NCBI RefSeq assembly: GCF_000419525.1
Contig: NZ_ATTE01000001.1
Coordinates: 3,058,501-3,122,500, forward strand
Reading direction: 5' to 3'
DNA from: Leucothrix mucor DSM 2157
GTDB taxonomy: Bacteria > Pseudomonadota > Gammaproteobacteria > Thiotrichales > Thiotrichaceae
Length of the DNA stretch: 64,000 nucleotides
This document shows, piece by piece, positions 48,408 through 57,122 of this stretch (its first letter is position 1; each line of letters opens with the position of its first letter). Under the pieces are notes generated by a model that was not told where the DNA came from, made no database searches, and worked only from the letters and a program-made list of their open reading frames with translations. The translations under genes and the position numbers were made by a program.

Positions 48408-50896
48408 GCGTTTAACACCACTAACAATGAACTCAGCGACATTCCAATCGCAGCCATCCACGGTGCCAACAGGCCCAGTGTAGCCATTGGCATTGCCAGC
48501 AAGTTATACAAAATTGCCCAAGCAAAGTTTTCTCGGATGATAACTCGTGTTCGCTTTGCCATATGAATAGCCTGAGGAATCGACTTTAAGCTATCCGACA
48601 TTAACACCATATCGGCAGTGACTTGAGCTAATTGACTCCCCTCACCCATTGCAATCGACACATCTGCGGCAGCCAGTACCGGTGCATCATTCACACCATC
48701 ACCCACCATAATGACCAACTGCCCCGCATCCTGTTTGGACTTAAGGTAAGCAAGCTTCTGATCAGGTAACTGTTCCGCAATAACGGTATCAATACCTAAC
48801 TTTTTACCGACATGATCTGCAACAGACTGCTTATCACCACTCAGTAAAGTCACCTGCATTCCTGCAGTTTTAAGGGCAGCAACACATTCGACGGCATCAG
48901 CTCGCAGCTGATCTTGCAGCTCTAAAATAACCAGTAACTGCTGCTTATTAGCCATGTAAATTCGGGTATTGACTCCTGCAAAGCCCGCCTTCATTTCTAA
49001 ATCAGCAGACGTAACGCCATCTGCCAACCAAGGCTCTATAAATTCTTTCGTCCCGATACGATAGACAACACCGTCGAATACACCTTCAACACCTCGACCA
49101 GGAATATTTTTCTGATCTTTGCAGACCACTGCCTCTAGAGTACTAGCCGCAATAACAGCACGCGCAATAGGATGTTCAGAGGCACTTTCTAAACCTGCAG
49201 CCAGCGCCAACAATGCTTGCTCTGGAGAAAACTCCACCGCGACTTTTGATAACTCTCCCGAACTTTCAGAGCCACTAGCACTCCTAGACCAATCATCAGC
49301 AAACCACTGCCCAGATACCTGCAACTGACCTGTAGTCAATGTCCCCGTTTTATCAAATACAACATCTGTTGCTTTTGATAGTCCTTCCAATGCATGCCCA
49401 CGCGTTGTTAGCACACCCATCCTGGTGAGACTACTAGTGGCCGTAGTTAACGCAACAGGAGTCGCTAGCGACAAAGCACAAGGGCAAGTCACCACCAATA
49501 CCGCAATCGTCACCCAAAATGCACGATCAGGATCATAAAACCACCACGCCCCAAATACCAACGCAGCCGTAATCAAAATAACCAATACAAACCAAGCTGC
49601 AACCGAATCGGCTAAACGCGCCAGCTTAGGCTTTTCCATCTGAGCCCGATCAAGCAAGCGAATAATCGAGGAAAGCACCGTACTCTCACCAACCGCCTGC
49701 ACCTCAAGCACTAGCGGACTTTCAACATTCACCGTACCACCAGTCAGCGCATCGCCACTATGCTTTAACACTGGAACGCTTTCGCCACTCAATACCGCTT
49801 CATTCACCGTACTTTCGCCATCAGCCACTAACCCATCAGCCGGAACAGTCTCGCCTGGCCGGATCAATACCCGATCACCAAGCTGCAACTCAGAAACACT
49901 CACTACGCTCGTCGAGCCATCTGCAGCCAAGCGCGTGGCAACCGCTGGCAATAAGCGAACTAACTCATCTGCGACTTTACCCGCATGATGCCGAGCATTC
50001 ATTTCAAGAAAACGACCCAGCAACAGGAAAAAAGTAAACATGGTGACGGAGTCATAATAAACCTCACCCGCCCCAGTCACTGTAGCCCAAACGCTCGCTG
50101 AGTAAGCCGTAATCATGGCGATACTAACCGGCACATCCATCCCCAAGCGGAAGCGCTTTAATTCCCGCCATGCCGAACGAAAGAACACACTGGAGGCAAA
50201 TAACAATACTGGCGTAGTGATAAATAAACCAATCCAGCGCAATAAGTTACGCGCAGACTCACCCATATCGGCTTCGCCAATATACAAGGCGAGCGCAGTC
50301 ATCATCACCTGCATCATACCAATACCAGCAATGGCAATACGTCTTAGGGAATGTTTACGCTCTCGCTCGTTAATATTGTGCAAGCGATTGGCATCGAATG
50401 GGTGGGCTTGATAGCCGATACTGCGAATCTCAGCCAGTATTTTACTTAAGGGAAGTTGGCTTTTATCCCAGACCACATTAGCGCGATGTGTGGTGAGATT
50501 AACCCGAAGCTCCAAAACACCCGGAATCTTTTGCAAATGGTGTTCAATTAACCAGACACAAGCCGCACACACAACGCCTTCAATGATTAACGATGCCTCA
50601 CTGACAGAGTCGTCGGTATCGCGAACAAAGGATTGTTGAACGGTTTCATTATCAAATAAGGTGAGCTGTTGCAGCTCATCCGGCACTACCGAATCAGGTC
50701 TGGCAGAGCATTCAGTACGGTGGCGATAAAAATCATCTAAGCCATTATCAACAATAGCTTGTGCAACCGCCTGACAACCCAGACAGCACATTGCCTGAGG
50801 CTCATCATCTATTATAACTGAGAAAGTTGCACCATACAGCGGCAGACCACAGTGAAAGCACTCGCCTGCAGCCGGACGCCATATGCCTGAGTCCAT
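48389..50896 (-). CDS. ccoI: Copper-exporting P1B-type ATPase CcoI (FixI)
   Basis: Inner-membrane copper ATPase that supplies copper to the cbb3 oxidase. The 835-residue protein starts with a Cys-rich metal-binding segment (CFHCG at 13-17, CCLGC at 37-41) and an HMA domain with GVVCAACVWLIE at about 108-119. The membrane part has the copper motif CPC in VTCPCALSLATPVALTT. The catalytic Asp is in VFDKTGTLTTGQ, and MVGDGVNDAPVLAAADVSIAMG is the hinge. It overlaps the fixH-like gene by one base. ccoS, often next to ccoI, is not seen downstream in this window. Confidence 0.95.
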   Translation of the reverse strand: MDSGIWRPAAGECFHCGLPLYGATFSVIIDDEPQAMCCLGCQAVAQAIVDNGLDDFYRHRTECSARPDSVVPDELQQLTLFDNETVQQSFVRDTDDSVSEASLIIEGVVCAACVWLIEHHLQKIPGVLELRVNLTTHRANVVWDKSQLPLSKILAEIRSIGYQAHPFDANRLHNINERERKHSLRRIAIAGIGMMQVMMTALALYIGEADMGESARNLLRWIGLFITTPVLLFASSVFFRSAWRELKRFRLGMDVPVSIAMITAYSASVWATVTGAGEVYYDSVTMFTFFLLLGRFLEMNARHHAGKVADELVRLLPAVATRLAADGSTSVVSVSELQLGDRVLIRPGETVPADGLVADGESTVNEAVLSGESVPVLKHSGDALTGGTVNVESPLVLEVQAVGESTVLSSIIRLLDRAQMEKPKLARLADSVAAWFVLVILITAALVFGAWWFYDPDRAFWVTIAVLVVTCPCALSLATPVALTTATSSLTRMGVLTTRGHALEGLSKATDVVFDKTGTLTTGQLQVSGQWFADDWSRSASGSESSGELSKVAVEFSPEQALLALAAGLESASEHPIARAVIAASTLEAVVCKDQKNIPGRGVEGVFDGVVYRIGTKEFIEPWLADGVTSADLEMKAGFAGVNTRIYMANKQQLLVILELQDQLRADAVECVAALKTAGMQVTLLSGDKQSVADHVGKKLGIDTVIAEQLPDQKLAYLKSKQDAGQLVIMVGDGVNDAPVLAAADVSIAMGEGSQLAQVTADMVLMSDSLKSIPQAIHMAKRTRVIIRENFAWAILYNLLAMPMATLGLLAPWMAAIGMSLSSLLVVLNALRLKR

Positions 50897-51660
50897 TAAC
50901 TGCCGCTAGTCTCCGGATCAACGTCAATCTGACCTTTCACTTCATGGAAGTCTTCACCACGCTTGACGCTGACAACAACTGTCCAGCGGCCCGGCACATT
51001 CAACGCCGTTTCTGTACCATACACACCGGGTGACAACTCCTTCAATACGAACATCTGATCCTGCTTAGGGTCAGCCGTACTCAAATATTTAGCTTGCACC
51101 TCAGCTTCGGTAATACGCGCGCCGTCTTTGTCGGTTACCGTCACTTCAAAAGGCTTTACCTGATTGATGACTGGCGTTTCATCCCAGCCTCCGGCAATTT
51201 CCCAGCCGCGCTGCTTTTGTGCCTCAAGGCGCGCAAGATACTCATTATACTGATTCTCTTTCTGGCGGAAATCATGTGCAACAACACCTGGTGCATATTT
51301 CTGAGCGATGGCAATGATATTGGAGTCAACAATCGTCAACACCAAAAAGAAGCACACAATACTTGCAGGTGCCCAATGAAACCAACCCAGCTTTGAGCGA
51401 TCTTTCGAGCCATCCCGAATATAGGTCACGATACCTAATCCGTAAGCCGTCATACTGAAGAAGGCAAAATGGATGGCAAACACGTCAATCCCAGGCCAGT
51501 ACAAATAGGCTAGTGGAAAGTAAACTGCCCACACAATCAAAACAGTCAACACTGCTGATAGACGACCGCTCCACTTAAACCATAGATGGAATAAGAAGAA
51601 CAGCAAGAAGGCAGAGGCAATACCAGTGCCCATTGTGATCAGTATATTTACATTTTCCAT
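50896..51660 (-). CDS. FixH-like (CcoH) cbb3 assembly protein with enlarged membrane domain
   Basis: Assists cbb3 oxidase assembly. The C-terminal half matches FixH: after the last membrane helix (about 93-117) comes YAPGVVAHDFRQKENQYNEYLARLEAQK, similar to the FixH GVVxDDYYKKG signature, followed by a beta-rich periplasmic domain (FEVTVTDKDG, LSPGVYGTETALNVPGRWTV). The N-terminal 90 residues add about three further hydrophobic helices, unlike the single-helix FixH of many species. Length is 254 residues. It overlaps ccoI by one base and follows ccoG after 13 bases. Confidence 0.82.
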   Translation of the reverse strand: MENVNILITMGTGIASAFLLFFLFHLWFKWSGRLSAVLTVLIVWAVYFPLAYLYWPGIDVFAIHFAFFSMTAYGLGIVTYIRDGSKDRSKLGWFHWAPASIVCFFLVLTIVDSNIIAIAQKYAPGVVAHDFRQKENQYNEYLARLEAQKQRGWEIAGGWDETPVINQVKPFEVTVTDKDGARITEAEVQAKYLSTADPKQDQMFVLKELSPGVYGTETALNVPGRWTVVVSVKRGEDFHEVKGQIDVDPETSGS

Positions 51661-51673
51661 GACACGACTCTAC

Positions 51674-53092
51674 TCAAGGGGTAATGAATTGTGATTTTTG
51701 ATAAATCGGCTGCGTAAACTCGCCGCTCACAGGTGTTAGCTTAAACCGGATTGGACGTGACTTATCGCCCTGTACGGCAGCACTGGGTTGGCGTAAACGA
51801 ATAAACATACGCAAACCTTTACCTGGCTCCAGCTTAACGTGCTTTAAGTGCCCCATATCAACAATACCTTCCGGCAAGCCTTCAACCTCAAGGTTAAACA
51901 CCGCAGGCTTCAATGTCATATTATAGAACTTAAAACGGTAGCTGTTTTGCACCGAACCATCAGACAAAGTTACGTACAATGGGTTCCTTACTTGCGATAC
52001 ATCAACCGTTAGCTTGTCACTGGCAAGCACACTCCAAACCAGCACAGCCGCAGAGATTAATGTTGCCAAGCCATAACCAATTGTACGCACTCCAAAGCGA
52101 CTCGTCTTTTTCCCTTCCAAATCATTTTCAGAGGTAAAACGAACTAAGCCACGGGGCCAACCTTGCTTATCCATAATGGTGTCGCAGGCATCAACGCACA
52201 ATCCACAATGAATACAAGCGATCTGCAAGCCATCACGAATATCAATCCCCATTGGGCAGACCTGCACGCAATAACCGCAATCTACGCAATCACCCACGCC
52301 AGACGCCGTACGGTCTTCACGGGTTTTCATCCTTTTGACGGGCTTAGCACGACCCTTCTCACCCTCGCCACGGTTCATGTCATAAGAGACAACCGAGGTA
52401 TTCTTATCAAACATTGCAGTCTGAAAACGAGAATACGGACAAATGTGAACGCACACATTATCTTTGATGAAGCCTGCGGCCAAATAAGTGGTGGTGGTAA
52501 TGATTAGTGTCGTCAGGTACGCCGCAAATGGCGCTTGTCCAGTGAAGAACTCAACAATTAAAACACGCGCTTCCGCCCAGTACAGCGTAAAGGTAAAACC
52601 ACTCCAGAATGCCAGCAGCAACCAAAAGAAATGTGTCGAGCCAACTTTTAGAATCTTCTCCCGATCCCATGGCTGTTTCTTCAACCGTAGCCGTGTAACC
52701 CTCGTGCCTTGAATCTTTTGCTCAATCAGGCGAAACGCATCCGTCCAGATTGTCTGAAAGCAGAAAAAGCCACAGAAAATACGCCCTGCAACGGTCGTCA
52801 CAAAGAACAATAGCACCGCTGCCAGGAACAATAACGCTGCCAACGTCAGTATATCCTGCGGGTGAAACACCATATTAAACAGGTAGTATTTATGGTTCGC
52901 CAGATCAAACACAACTGCTTGATTGGGACCAATCTCACGTGACCATGGCATCCATGGCAGTAAGAAATAGACCAGATAGGCCAGAATAAGGATAACAGTT
53001 TTGATATTGCGGAAGCGTCCCTTGACGGAACGTGGCTCAATGATCTTCTGATATTCAACGAATTGCAAAGGTGCTTCGTTCATTTCAATCAC
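51674..53092 (-). CDS. ccoG: cbb3 oxidase accessory protein CcoG (RdxA/FixG)
   Basis: Membrane iron-sulfur protein of the cbb3 maturation system, proposed as a cupric reductase. The 472-residue protein has several membrane helices (about 30-220). Two 4Fe-4S sites follow: CVDCGYCVQVCPMGID and CIHCGLCVDACDTIM. An earlier CVHICPYSRFQTAMFDKN lies in the helical region. The C-terminus carries a FixG Ig-like periplasmic domain (QNSYRFKFYNMTLKPAVFNL). It lies 58 bases after ccoP. Confidence 0.95.
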   Translation of the reverse strand: MIEMNEAPLQFVEYQKIIEPRSVKGRFRNIKTVILILAYLVYFLLPWMPWSREIGPNQAVVFDLANHKYYLFNMVFHPQDILTLAALLFLAAVLLFFVTTVAGRIFCGFFCFQTIWTDAFRLIEQKIQGTRVTRLRLKKQPWDREKILKVGSTHFFWLLLAFWSGFTFTLYWAEARVLIVEFFTGQAPFAAYLTTLIITTTTYLAAGFIKDNVCVHICPYSRFQTAMFDKNTSVVSYDMNRGEGEKGRAKPVKRMKTREDRTASGVGDCVDCGYCVQVCPMGIDIRDGLQIACIHCGLCVDACDTIMDKQGWPRGLVRFTSENDLEGKKTSRFGVRTIGYGLATLISAAVLVWSVLASDKLTVDVSQVRNPLYVTLSDGSVQNSYRFKFYNMTLKPAVFNLEVEGLPEGIVDMGHLKHVKLEPGKGLRMFIRLRQPSAAVQGDKSRPIRFKLTPVSGEFTQPIYQKSQFITP

Positions 53093-53150
53093 CGCACGAC
53101 TTATCTACGGGGCAACGGCGTCACCCCGCAGTAAGTCTATTGTCTAGTTG

Positions 53151-54077
53151 TTACTGGCCGCCTGCTCGCTTGTTCAGCAGATAAGCGGTCAACACTTTGA
53201 TTTCAGTATCACTCAGACGAGAACTCCAAGCTGGCATCACACGGTTAACACCATTGTGAATAACCTGCTTAACTAATGCCAAACGCTCAGGGTAAGTCTC
53301 AGCAGCAGGTACATTGGCAATCGTCCAGATCTTGTCTGTCAAATTAGCCGAACCTTGAGATTTCATACCCGTTCCAGCTGGGGTATGGCAGTAGTAGCAA
53401 CCACCTTCCTGGCCTTGGAAAATCTTCTCACCTGCTGCGATTAACTCTGGCTCATCGCCATTGTCACCGGACATGCTTAACACATAGCTGGCAACCTGAG
53501 TTAACTGCTCTTCATTAAAGGTTTCTTCGTACGCTGGCATAAAGCCGTTACGACCAATCTTCAATGTTGTTTCAATATCGTGGGCGTCACCACCCCATAA
53601 CCAATCATCATCGATCAGGTTAGGATAAGCACCCACCACGCCGCCAGCACCACTTTGGTGGCAAGCCGCACAGTATTCACCAAATACACCGTTACCGTAA
53701 GACTCAACAAACGCTAGCTTGTCAGCATCTTCAGCAATATTTTCGTAGCTGCTGTTAGCGATAACTTCTAAGTAGCCTTTTTGCGCCATGGCGCTTTTGC
53801 CGGTCTGCATATCTTTGGCTAATAGCGCACGCGTGTTCCAGTGAGAAACAACCTCTTCACCTGCATCAGTCTGATAGGTAATCGTGTTGAAACCTTTGAG
53901 GAAGCTTCCAGCTACTGGCCAAGATGGATACATAATCCAATAGACTAGGGCAAACACCATCGTCGCGTAAAAAGTCCACAACCACCAACGAGGCAACGGA
54001 TTACTAAACTCCTGAATGTTCTCGTCCCAAACATGGCCCGTCGTTTTAGCGCCGGTAATGGGGTCTTTATCAATCAT
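53151..54077 (-). CDS. ccoP: cbb3-type cytochrome c oxidase diheme subunit CcoP
   Basis: Membrane-anchored diheme cytochrome that passes electrons to the CcoNO core. A membrane helix (WWLWTFYATMVFALVYWIMYP, about 31-51) precedes two c-type hemes: CAACHQSGAG and CYYCHTPAGT, each with a downstream Met ligand region. Length is 308 residues. Its start overlaps the stop of ccoQ by one base. Confidence 0.96.
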   Translation of the reverse strand: MIDKDPITGAKTTGHVWDENIQEFSNPLPRWWLWTFYATMVFALVYWIMYPSWPVAGSFLKGFNTITYQTDAGEEVVSHWNTRALLAKDMQTGKSAMAQKGYLEVIANSSYENIAEDADKLAFVESYGNGVFGEYCAACHQSGAGGVVGAYPNLIDDDWLWGGDAHDIETTLKIGRNGFMPAYEETFNEEQLTQVASYVLSMSGDNGDEPELIAAGEKIFQGQEGGCYYCHTPAGTGMKSQGSANLTDKIWTIANVPAAETYPERLALVKQVIHNGVNRVMPAWSSRLSDTEIKVLTAYLLNKRAGGQ

Positions 54078-54280
54078 TATCTACCACCTTTCTGGGCTGT
54101 ATCATTCTTGTCATCATCGAGAGGAATATTTTTATACGATTCCAATCGCTCACTCCGTTGCTTGCCGGTATACACATACAGCAGCATACCGATGAACAAT
54201 GGGAAGAAGATTACAACTGCAGCAACCTTGCTATTTCCCAGATCAGTAAACCACATAAATATCTCATTCATTCCGGCCAC
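54077..54280 (-). CDS. ccoQ: cbb3-type cytochrome oxidase subunit CcoQ
   Basis: Small membrane subunit (67 residues) thought to stabilise the oxidase. One hydrophobic helix (about 17-37: KVAAVVIFFPLFIGMLLYVYTG) is followed by a charged tail (RSERLESYKNIPLDDDK). Position between ccoO and ccoP supports the call; sequence conservation in the family is low. Confidence 0.85.
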   Translation of the reverse strand: MAGMNEIFMWFTDLGNSKVAAVVIFFPLFIGMLLYVYTGKQRSERLESYKNIPLDDDKNDTAQKGGR

Positions 54281-54295
54281 ACTCCATCACAATGA

Positions 54296-55054
54296 TTATC
54301 GGGTTTTAATAAACTCATGCTCATCGTGAGCCTTAAAGTCGATCATGGTGCCCAACACTTGCAAGTAAGCAACCAAGGCATCCATTTCCGTAATCCGCTC
54401 AGGAATACCATCACGATTAAAGTTTTGAGCATCATTAATCAGATTCTGATCTGCACGAGTGATGTCTAACTTATCCGCAACGGTCTGACCGAATTTCTTC
54501 ACGTTCGCATCGTATTCTTCTTTAGTCAGTGAGTAAGGAACACCCACCTTCTTCAGAGCAACCATACGCTCCTGAATATCAGAATAGTCCAGATCGTCTT
54601 CCAGCAACCAAGGGTAGTTAGGCATGATCGACTCAGGTACAACCGAACGAGGGCGAACCAAATGCTTTACATGCCATGCATCAGAGTACTTACCACCTAC
54701 GCGAGCCAGATCAGGACCAGTACGCTTTGAACCCCATTGGAACGGGTGATCGTACTGAGATTCTGCTGCTAGTGAATAGTGACCATAACGCAGCGCCTCA
54801 TCACGGAACGGACGAATCATTTGCGAGTGACAGTTGTAGCAACCTTCACGAGTATAAATATCCCGGCCACGTTGCTCCAAAGGCGAATAAGGTCTGACCG
54901 CTTGAGTACCATCCGCATTACGCACATCTTCGACCGTGTCGTTGATGTAAAATAATGGTGTGATTTCAACCAATCCACCGATACTGATCGCAATCAAAGT
55001 GAAGACAATCAGTACGCCGATATTCGTTTCAAAAATTTCGTGTTTCAGTTTCAT
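54296..55054 (-). CDS. ccoO: cbb3-type cytochrome c oxidase monoheme subunit CcoO
   Basis: Monoheme cytochrome c subunit next to CcoN. A membrane helix (about 14-34) precedes the heme motif [13 protein letters not shown] at about 75. [20 protein letters not shown] and SIMPNYPWL carry the axial Met. The C-terminus has [11 protein letters not shown]. Length is 252 residues. It lies 17 bases after ccoN and 15 before ccoQ. Confidence 0.96.
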   Translation of the reverse strand: MKLKHEIFETNIGVLIVFTLIAISIGGLVEITPLFYINDTVEDVRNADGTQAVRPYSPLEQRGRDIYTREGCYNCHSQMIRPFRDEALRYGHYSLAAESQYDHPFQWGSKRTGPDLARVGGKYSDAWHVKHLVRPRSVVPESIMPNYPWLLEDDLDYSDIQERMVALKKVGVPYSLTKEEYDANVKKFGQTVADKLDITRADQNLINDAQNFNRDGIPERITEMDALVAYLQVLGTMIDFKAHDEHEFIKTR

Positions 55055-55071
55055 GTTTATTCCAGCTTCCT

Positions 55072-56517
55072 TTATGCGTTAGCCGTTTGTCCGAGCGAAG
55101 TCGCAGACTCACGCTTTGCCAAACTAATGGTCATATAGATATTGAAAGCCATAATCAACATCCCGCTTACAAAGAACATTCCACCGATTGCACGAGCCAC
55201 TAACGGAGCATGCATAAAGGTTACGGTTGAAATAAAGGTATTGGCCAAGTTTCCGTATTCATCAAACTCGCGCAACATCATGCCCTGGCCGATACCAGAG
55301 GACCACATTGCCGTGATGTACAAAATGATACCCAGTGTCGCAATGAAGAAGTGAATTCTTACCAATTGCGTGCTGTATAGCTCTGTGTTCCAAAGCCTTG
55401 GGATCATGTGATAGAACGAACCAATAGTAATCAGAGCAACCCATCCCAACGCACCAGAATGTACGTGTCCTACCGTCCAGTCAGTGTAGTGAGAGAGTGC
55501 GTTAACTTCTTTCAGCGCCATCATCGGGCCTTCAAAAGTCGACATTCCGTAGAATGACAATGCAGTGATCATGAACATCATGATTGGGTCAGTACGTAAC
55601 TTATCCCATGCGCCAGATAGCGTCATAATACCGTTGATCATTCCACCCCAAGATGGCATCAACAACAGGATTGAGAAAACCGCTGCCAGTGATGAGGTCC
55701 AATCAGGAATCGCAGTCCAGTGTAGATGGTGAGTACCTACCCACATGTACATGAAGCCCAGCGCCCAGAAGTGAACGATCGATAAACGATACGAATAAAC
55801 CGGACGACCCGCCTGCTTCGGTACGAAGTAGTACATCATGCCTAGGAACGCTGCTGTCAGGAAAAATCCTACTGCGTTGTGCCCATACCACCACTGTGTC
55901 ATTGCATCCTGTGCTCCGGAGAACAGGCTGTAAGACTTAGTGCTAGTGAAGCTGACTGGCATCGCCAAGTTGTTGAAAATATGAAGAATTGCAGTCGCGA
56001 GAATAAACGCCATATAGAACCAGTTCGCGACATAAATGTGCGGTTGGTTACGACGCATAATCGTCATTGTGAAGACCAGGAAGTAAACCACCCAGACTGC
56101 CGCAATCATGATATCCACATACCACTCTGGCTCTGCGTATTCACGCGCCTGAGTGATACCCATGGTATAGCCGATACCGGCGATGATCAGAGCCAAATTC
56201 CATCCGTAGAACATGAAACTATGGGCTGATTTGCTACCTGCCAGTCGAACCTGACAAGTGCGTTGAACGACATAAAACGACGTTGCAAATAGTGCGTTAC
56301 CACCAAAGCCGAAAATTACACCACTGGTATGAACCGGACGCAGACGACCAAATGTGATCTGTGCGATATCGAAATTCAAAAACGGCCACGCAAGTTCTGA
56401 AGCGATCCAGACCCCGGTAGTCATCCCCAGTACACCCCAAATGATGGATGCAATTGCGAACTTTTTTACAATGTCATAGTTATATTGCTCAAGCGAGCCG
56501 GCAGTACTATGAGCCAT
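55072..56517 (-). CDS. ccoN: cbb3-type cytochrome c oxidase catalytic subunit CcoN
   Basis: Catalytic heme-copper subunit that reduces oxygen with high affinity. The 481-residue protein has about 12 membrane helices. Heme and copper-B ligands lie in [40 protein letters not shown] and [13 protein letters not shown], with [13 protein letters not shown] as the active-site helix. It is the first gene of the ccoNOQPGHI operon. An FNR-like half-matching site lies about 65 bases upstream. Confidence 0.97.
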   Translation of the reverse strand: MAHSTAGSLEQYNYDIVKKFAIASIIWGVLGMTTGVWIASELAWPFLNFDIAQITFGRLRPVHTSGVIFGFGGNALFATSFYVVQRTCQVRLAGSKSAHSFMFYGWNLALIIAGIGYTMGITQAREYAEPEWYVDIMIAAVWVVYFLVFTMTIMRRNQPHIYVANWFYMAFILATAILHIFNNLAMPVSFTSTKSYSLFSGAQDAMTQWWYGHNAVGFFLTAAFLGMMYYFVPKQAGRPVYSYRLSIVHFWALGFMYMWVGTHHLHWTAIPDWTSSLAAVFSILLLMPSWGGMINGIMTLSGAWDKLRTDPIMMFMITALSFYGMSTFEGPMMALKEVNALSHYTDWTVGHVHSGALGWVALITIGSFYHMIPRLWNTELYSTQLVRIHFFIATLGIILYITAMWSSGIGQGMMLREFDEYGNLANTFISTVTFMHAPLVARAIGGMFFVSGMLIMAFNIYMTISLAKRESATSLGQTANA

Positions 56518-56580
56518 GCTATTACCTCAATTTAATTAATCCGTAGCCGAATAAGTGCTAGATTCTTACACTCATAACAA

Positions 56581-56594
56581 TTGAACGTTTTCAG
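56581..56594 (-). promoter_or_regulatory. Weak FNR/ANR-like site upstream of ccoN
   Basis: On the minus strand CTGAAAACGTTCAA matches the FNR consensus TTGAT-N4-ATCAA at about 7 of 10 positions. cbb3 operons are commonly FNR-controlled, and the site lies about 64 bases ahead of the start, but the match is imperfect. Confidence 0.35.
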
Positions 56595-56729
56595 GGCGGC
56601 AAGAATACAACACTTCATCTATATCTGTCTTTAGGAACGCGGGATATACTTCCCTAATATCGCAAAAATTCATAGGAATGATGAAAAGCATTGAATTACT
56701 AAATGCTAACCCCGATGGCTTGCATTCTA

Positions 56730-57095
56730 TCAGCGGAACAATATCAGCAGCCAGACCAAGCCTGCATTGATCGAAATCAATAAAACGGCAGCTGATCCCA
56801 TATCTTTTGCACGCCCTGATAGTTCGTGCATTTCCCCACCAAATCGATCAACAACTGCTTCAATGGCCGAGTTTAACAACTCGACCACCAAAACCAGTAA
56901 CACACTGCCGATCAATAGAATCAACTCGATTGCATCTGAGGCAATCCACAGCGCCAAAGGGATAGCTAATAATAGTACAAAAACCTCTTGCCGAAACGCC
57001 TCTTCACCCTGGTAAGTGGCTTTTAATCCCTTCATGGAATATCCAAAGGCATTTACCAGACGTTTCAATCCTAGATTTTTACTATCAGCCATCAA
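56730..57095 (-). CDS. dgkA: Diacylglycerol kinase DgkA
   Basis: Small inner-membrane lipid kinase that recycles diacylglycerol to phosphatidic acid. The 121-residue protein has three membrane helices. It carries the family signature VVELLNSAIEAVVDRFGGEMHELSGRAKDMGSAAV with catalytic Glu and Asp residues. An N-terminal amphipathic stretch (RLVNAFGYSMKGLKATYQGE) is typical. It follows gcvP by 27 bases, so it is probably read as the last gene of the gcv transcript. Confidence 0.95.
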   Translation of the reverse strand: MMADSKNLGLKRLVNAFGYSMKGLKATYQGEEAFRQEVFVLLLAIPLALWIASDAIELILLIGSVLLVLVVELLNSAIEAVVDRFGGEMHELSGRAKDMGSAAVLLISINAGLVWLLILFR

Positions 57096-57122
57096 TTCAG
57101 CACTCTGTTTACGCTTAAAGAC

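Noticed and set aside
55879-56229. Plus-strand open frame opposite ccoN
   Set aside because: Shadow of a conserved catalytic subunit; no start signal.
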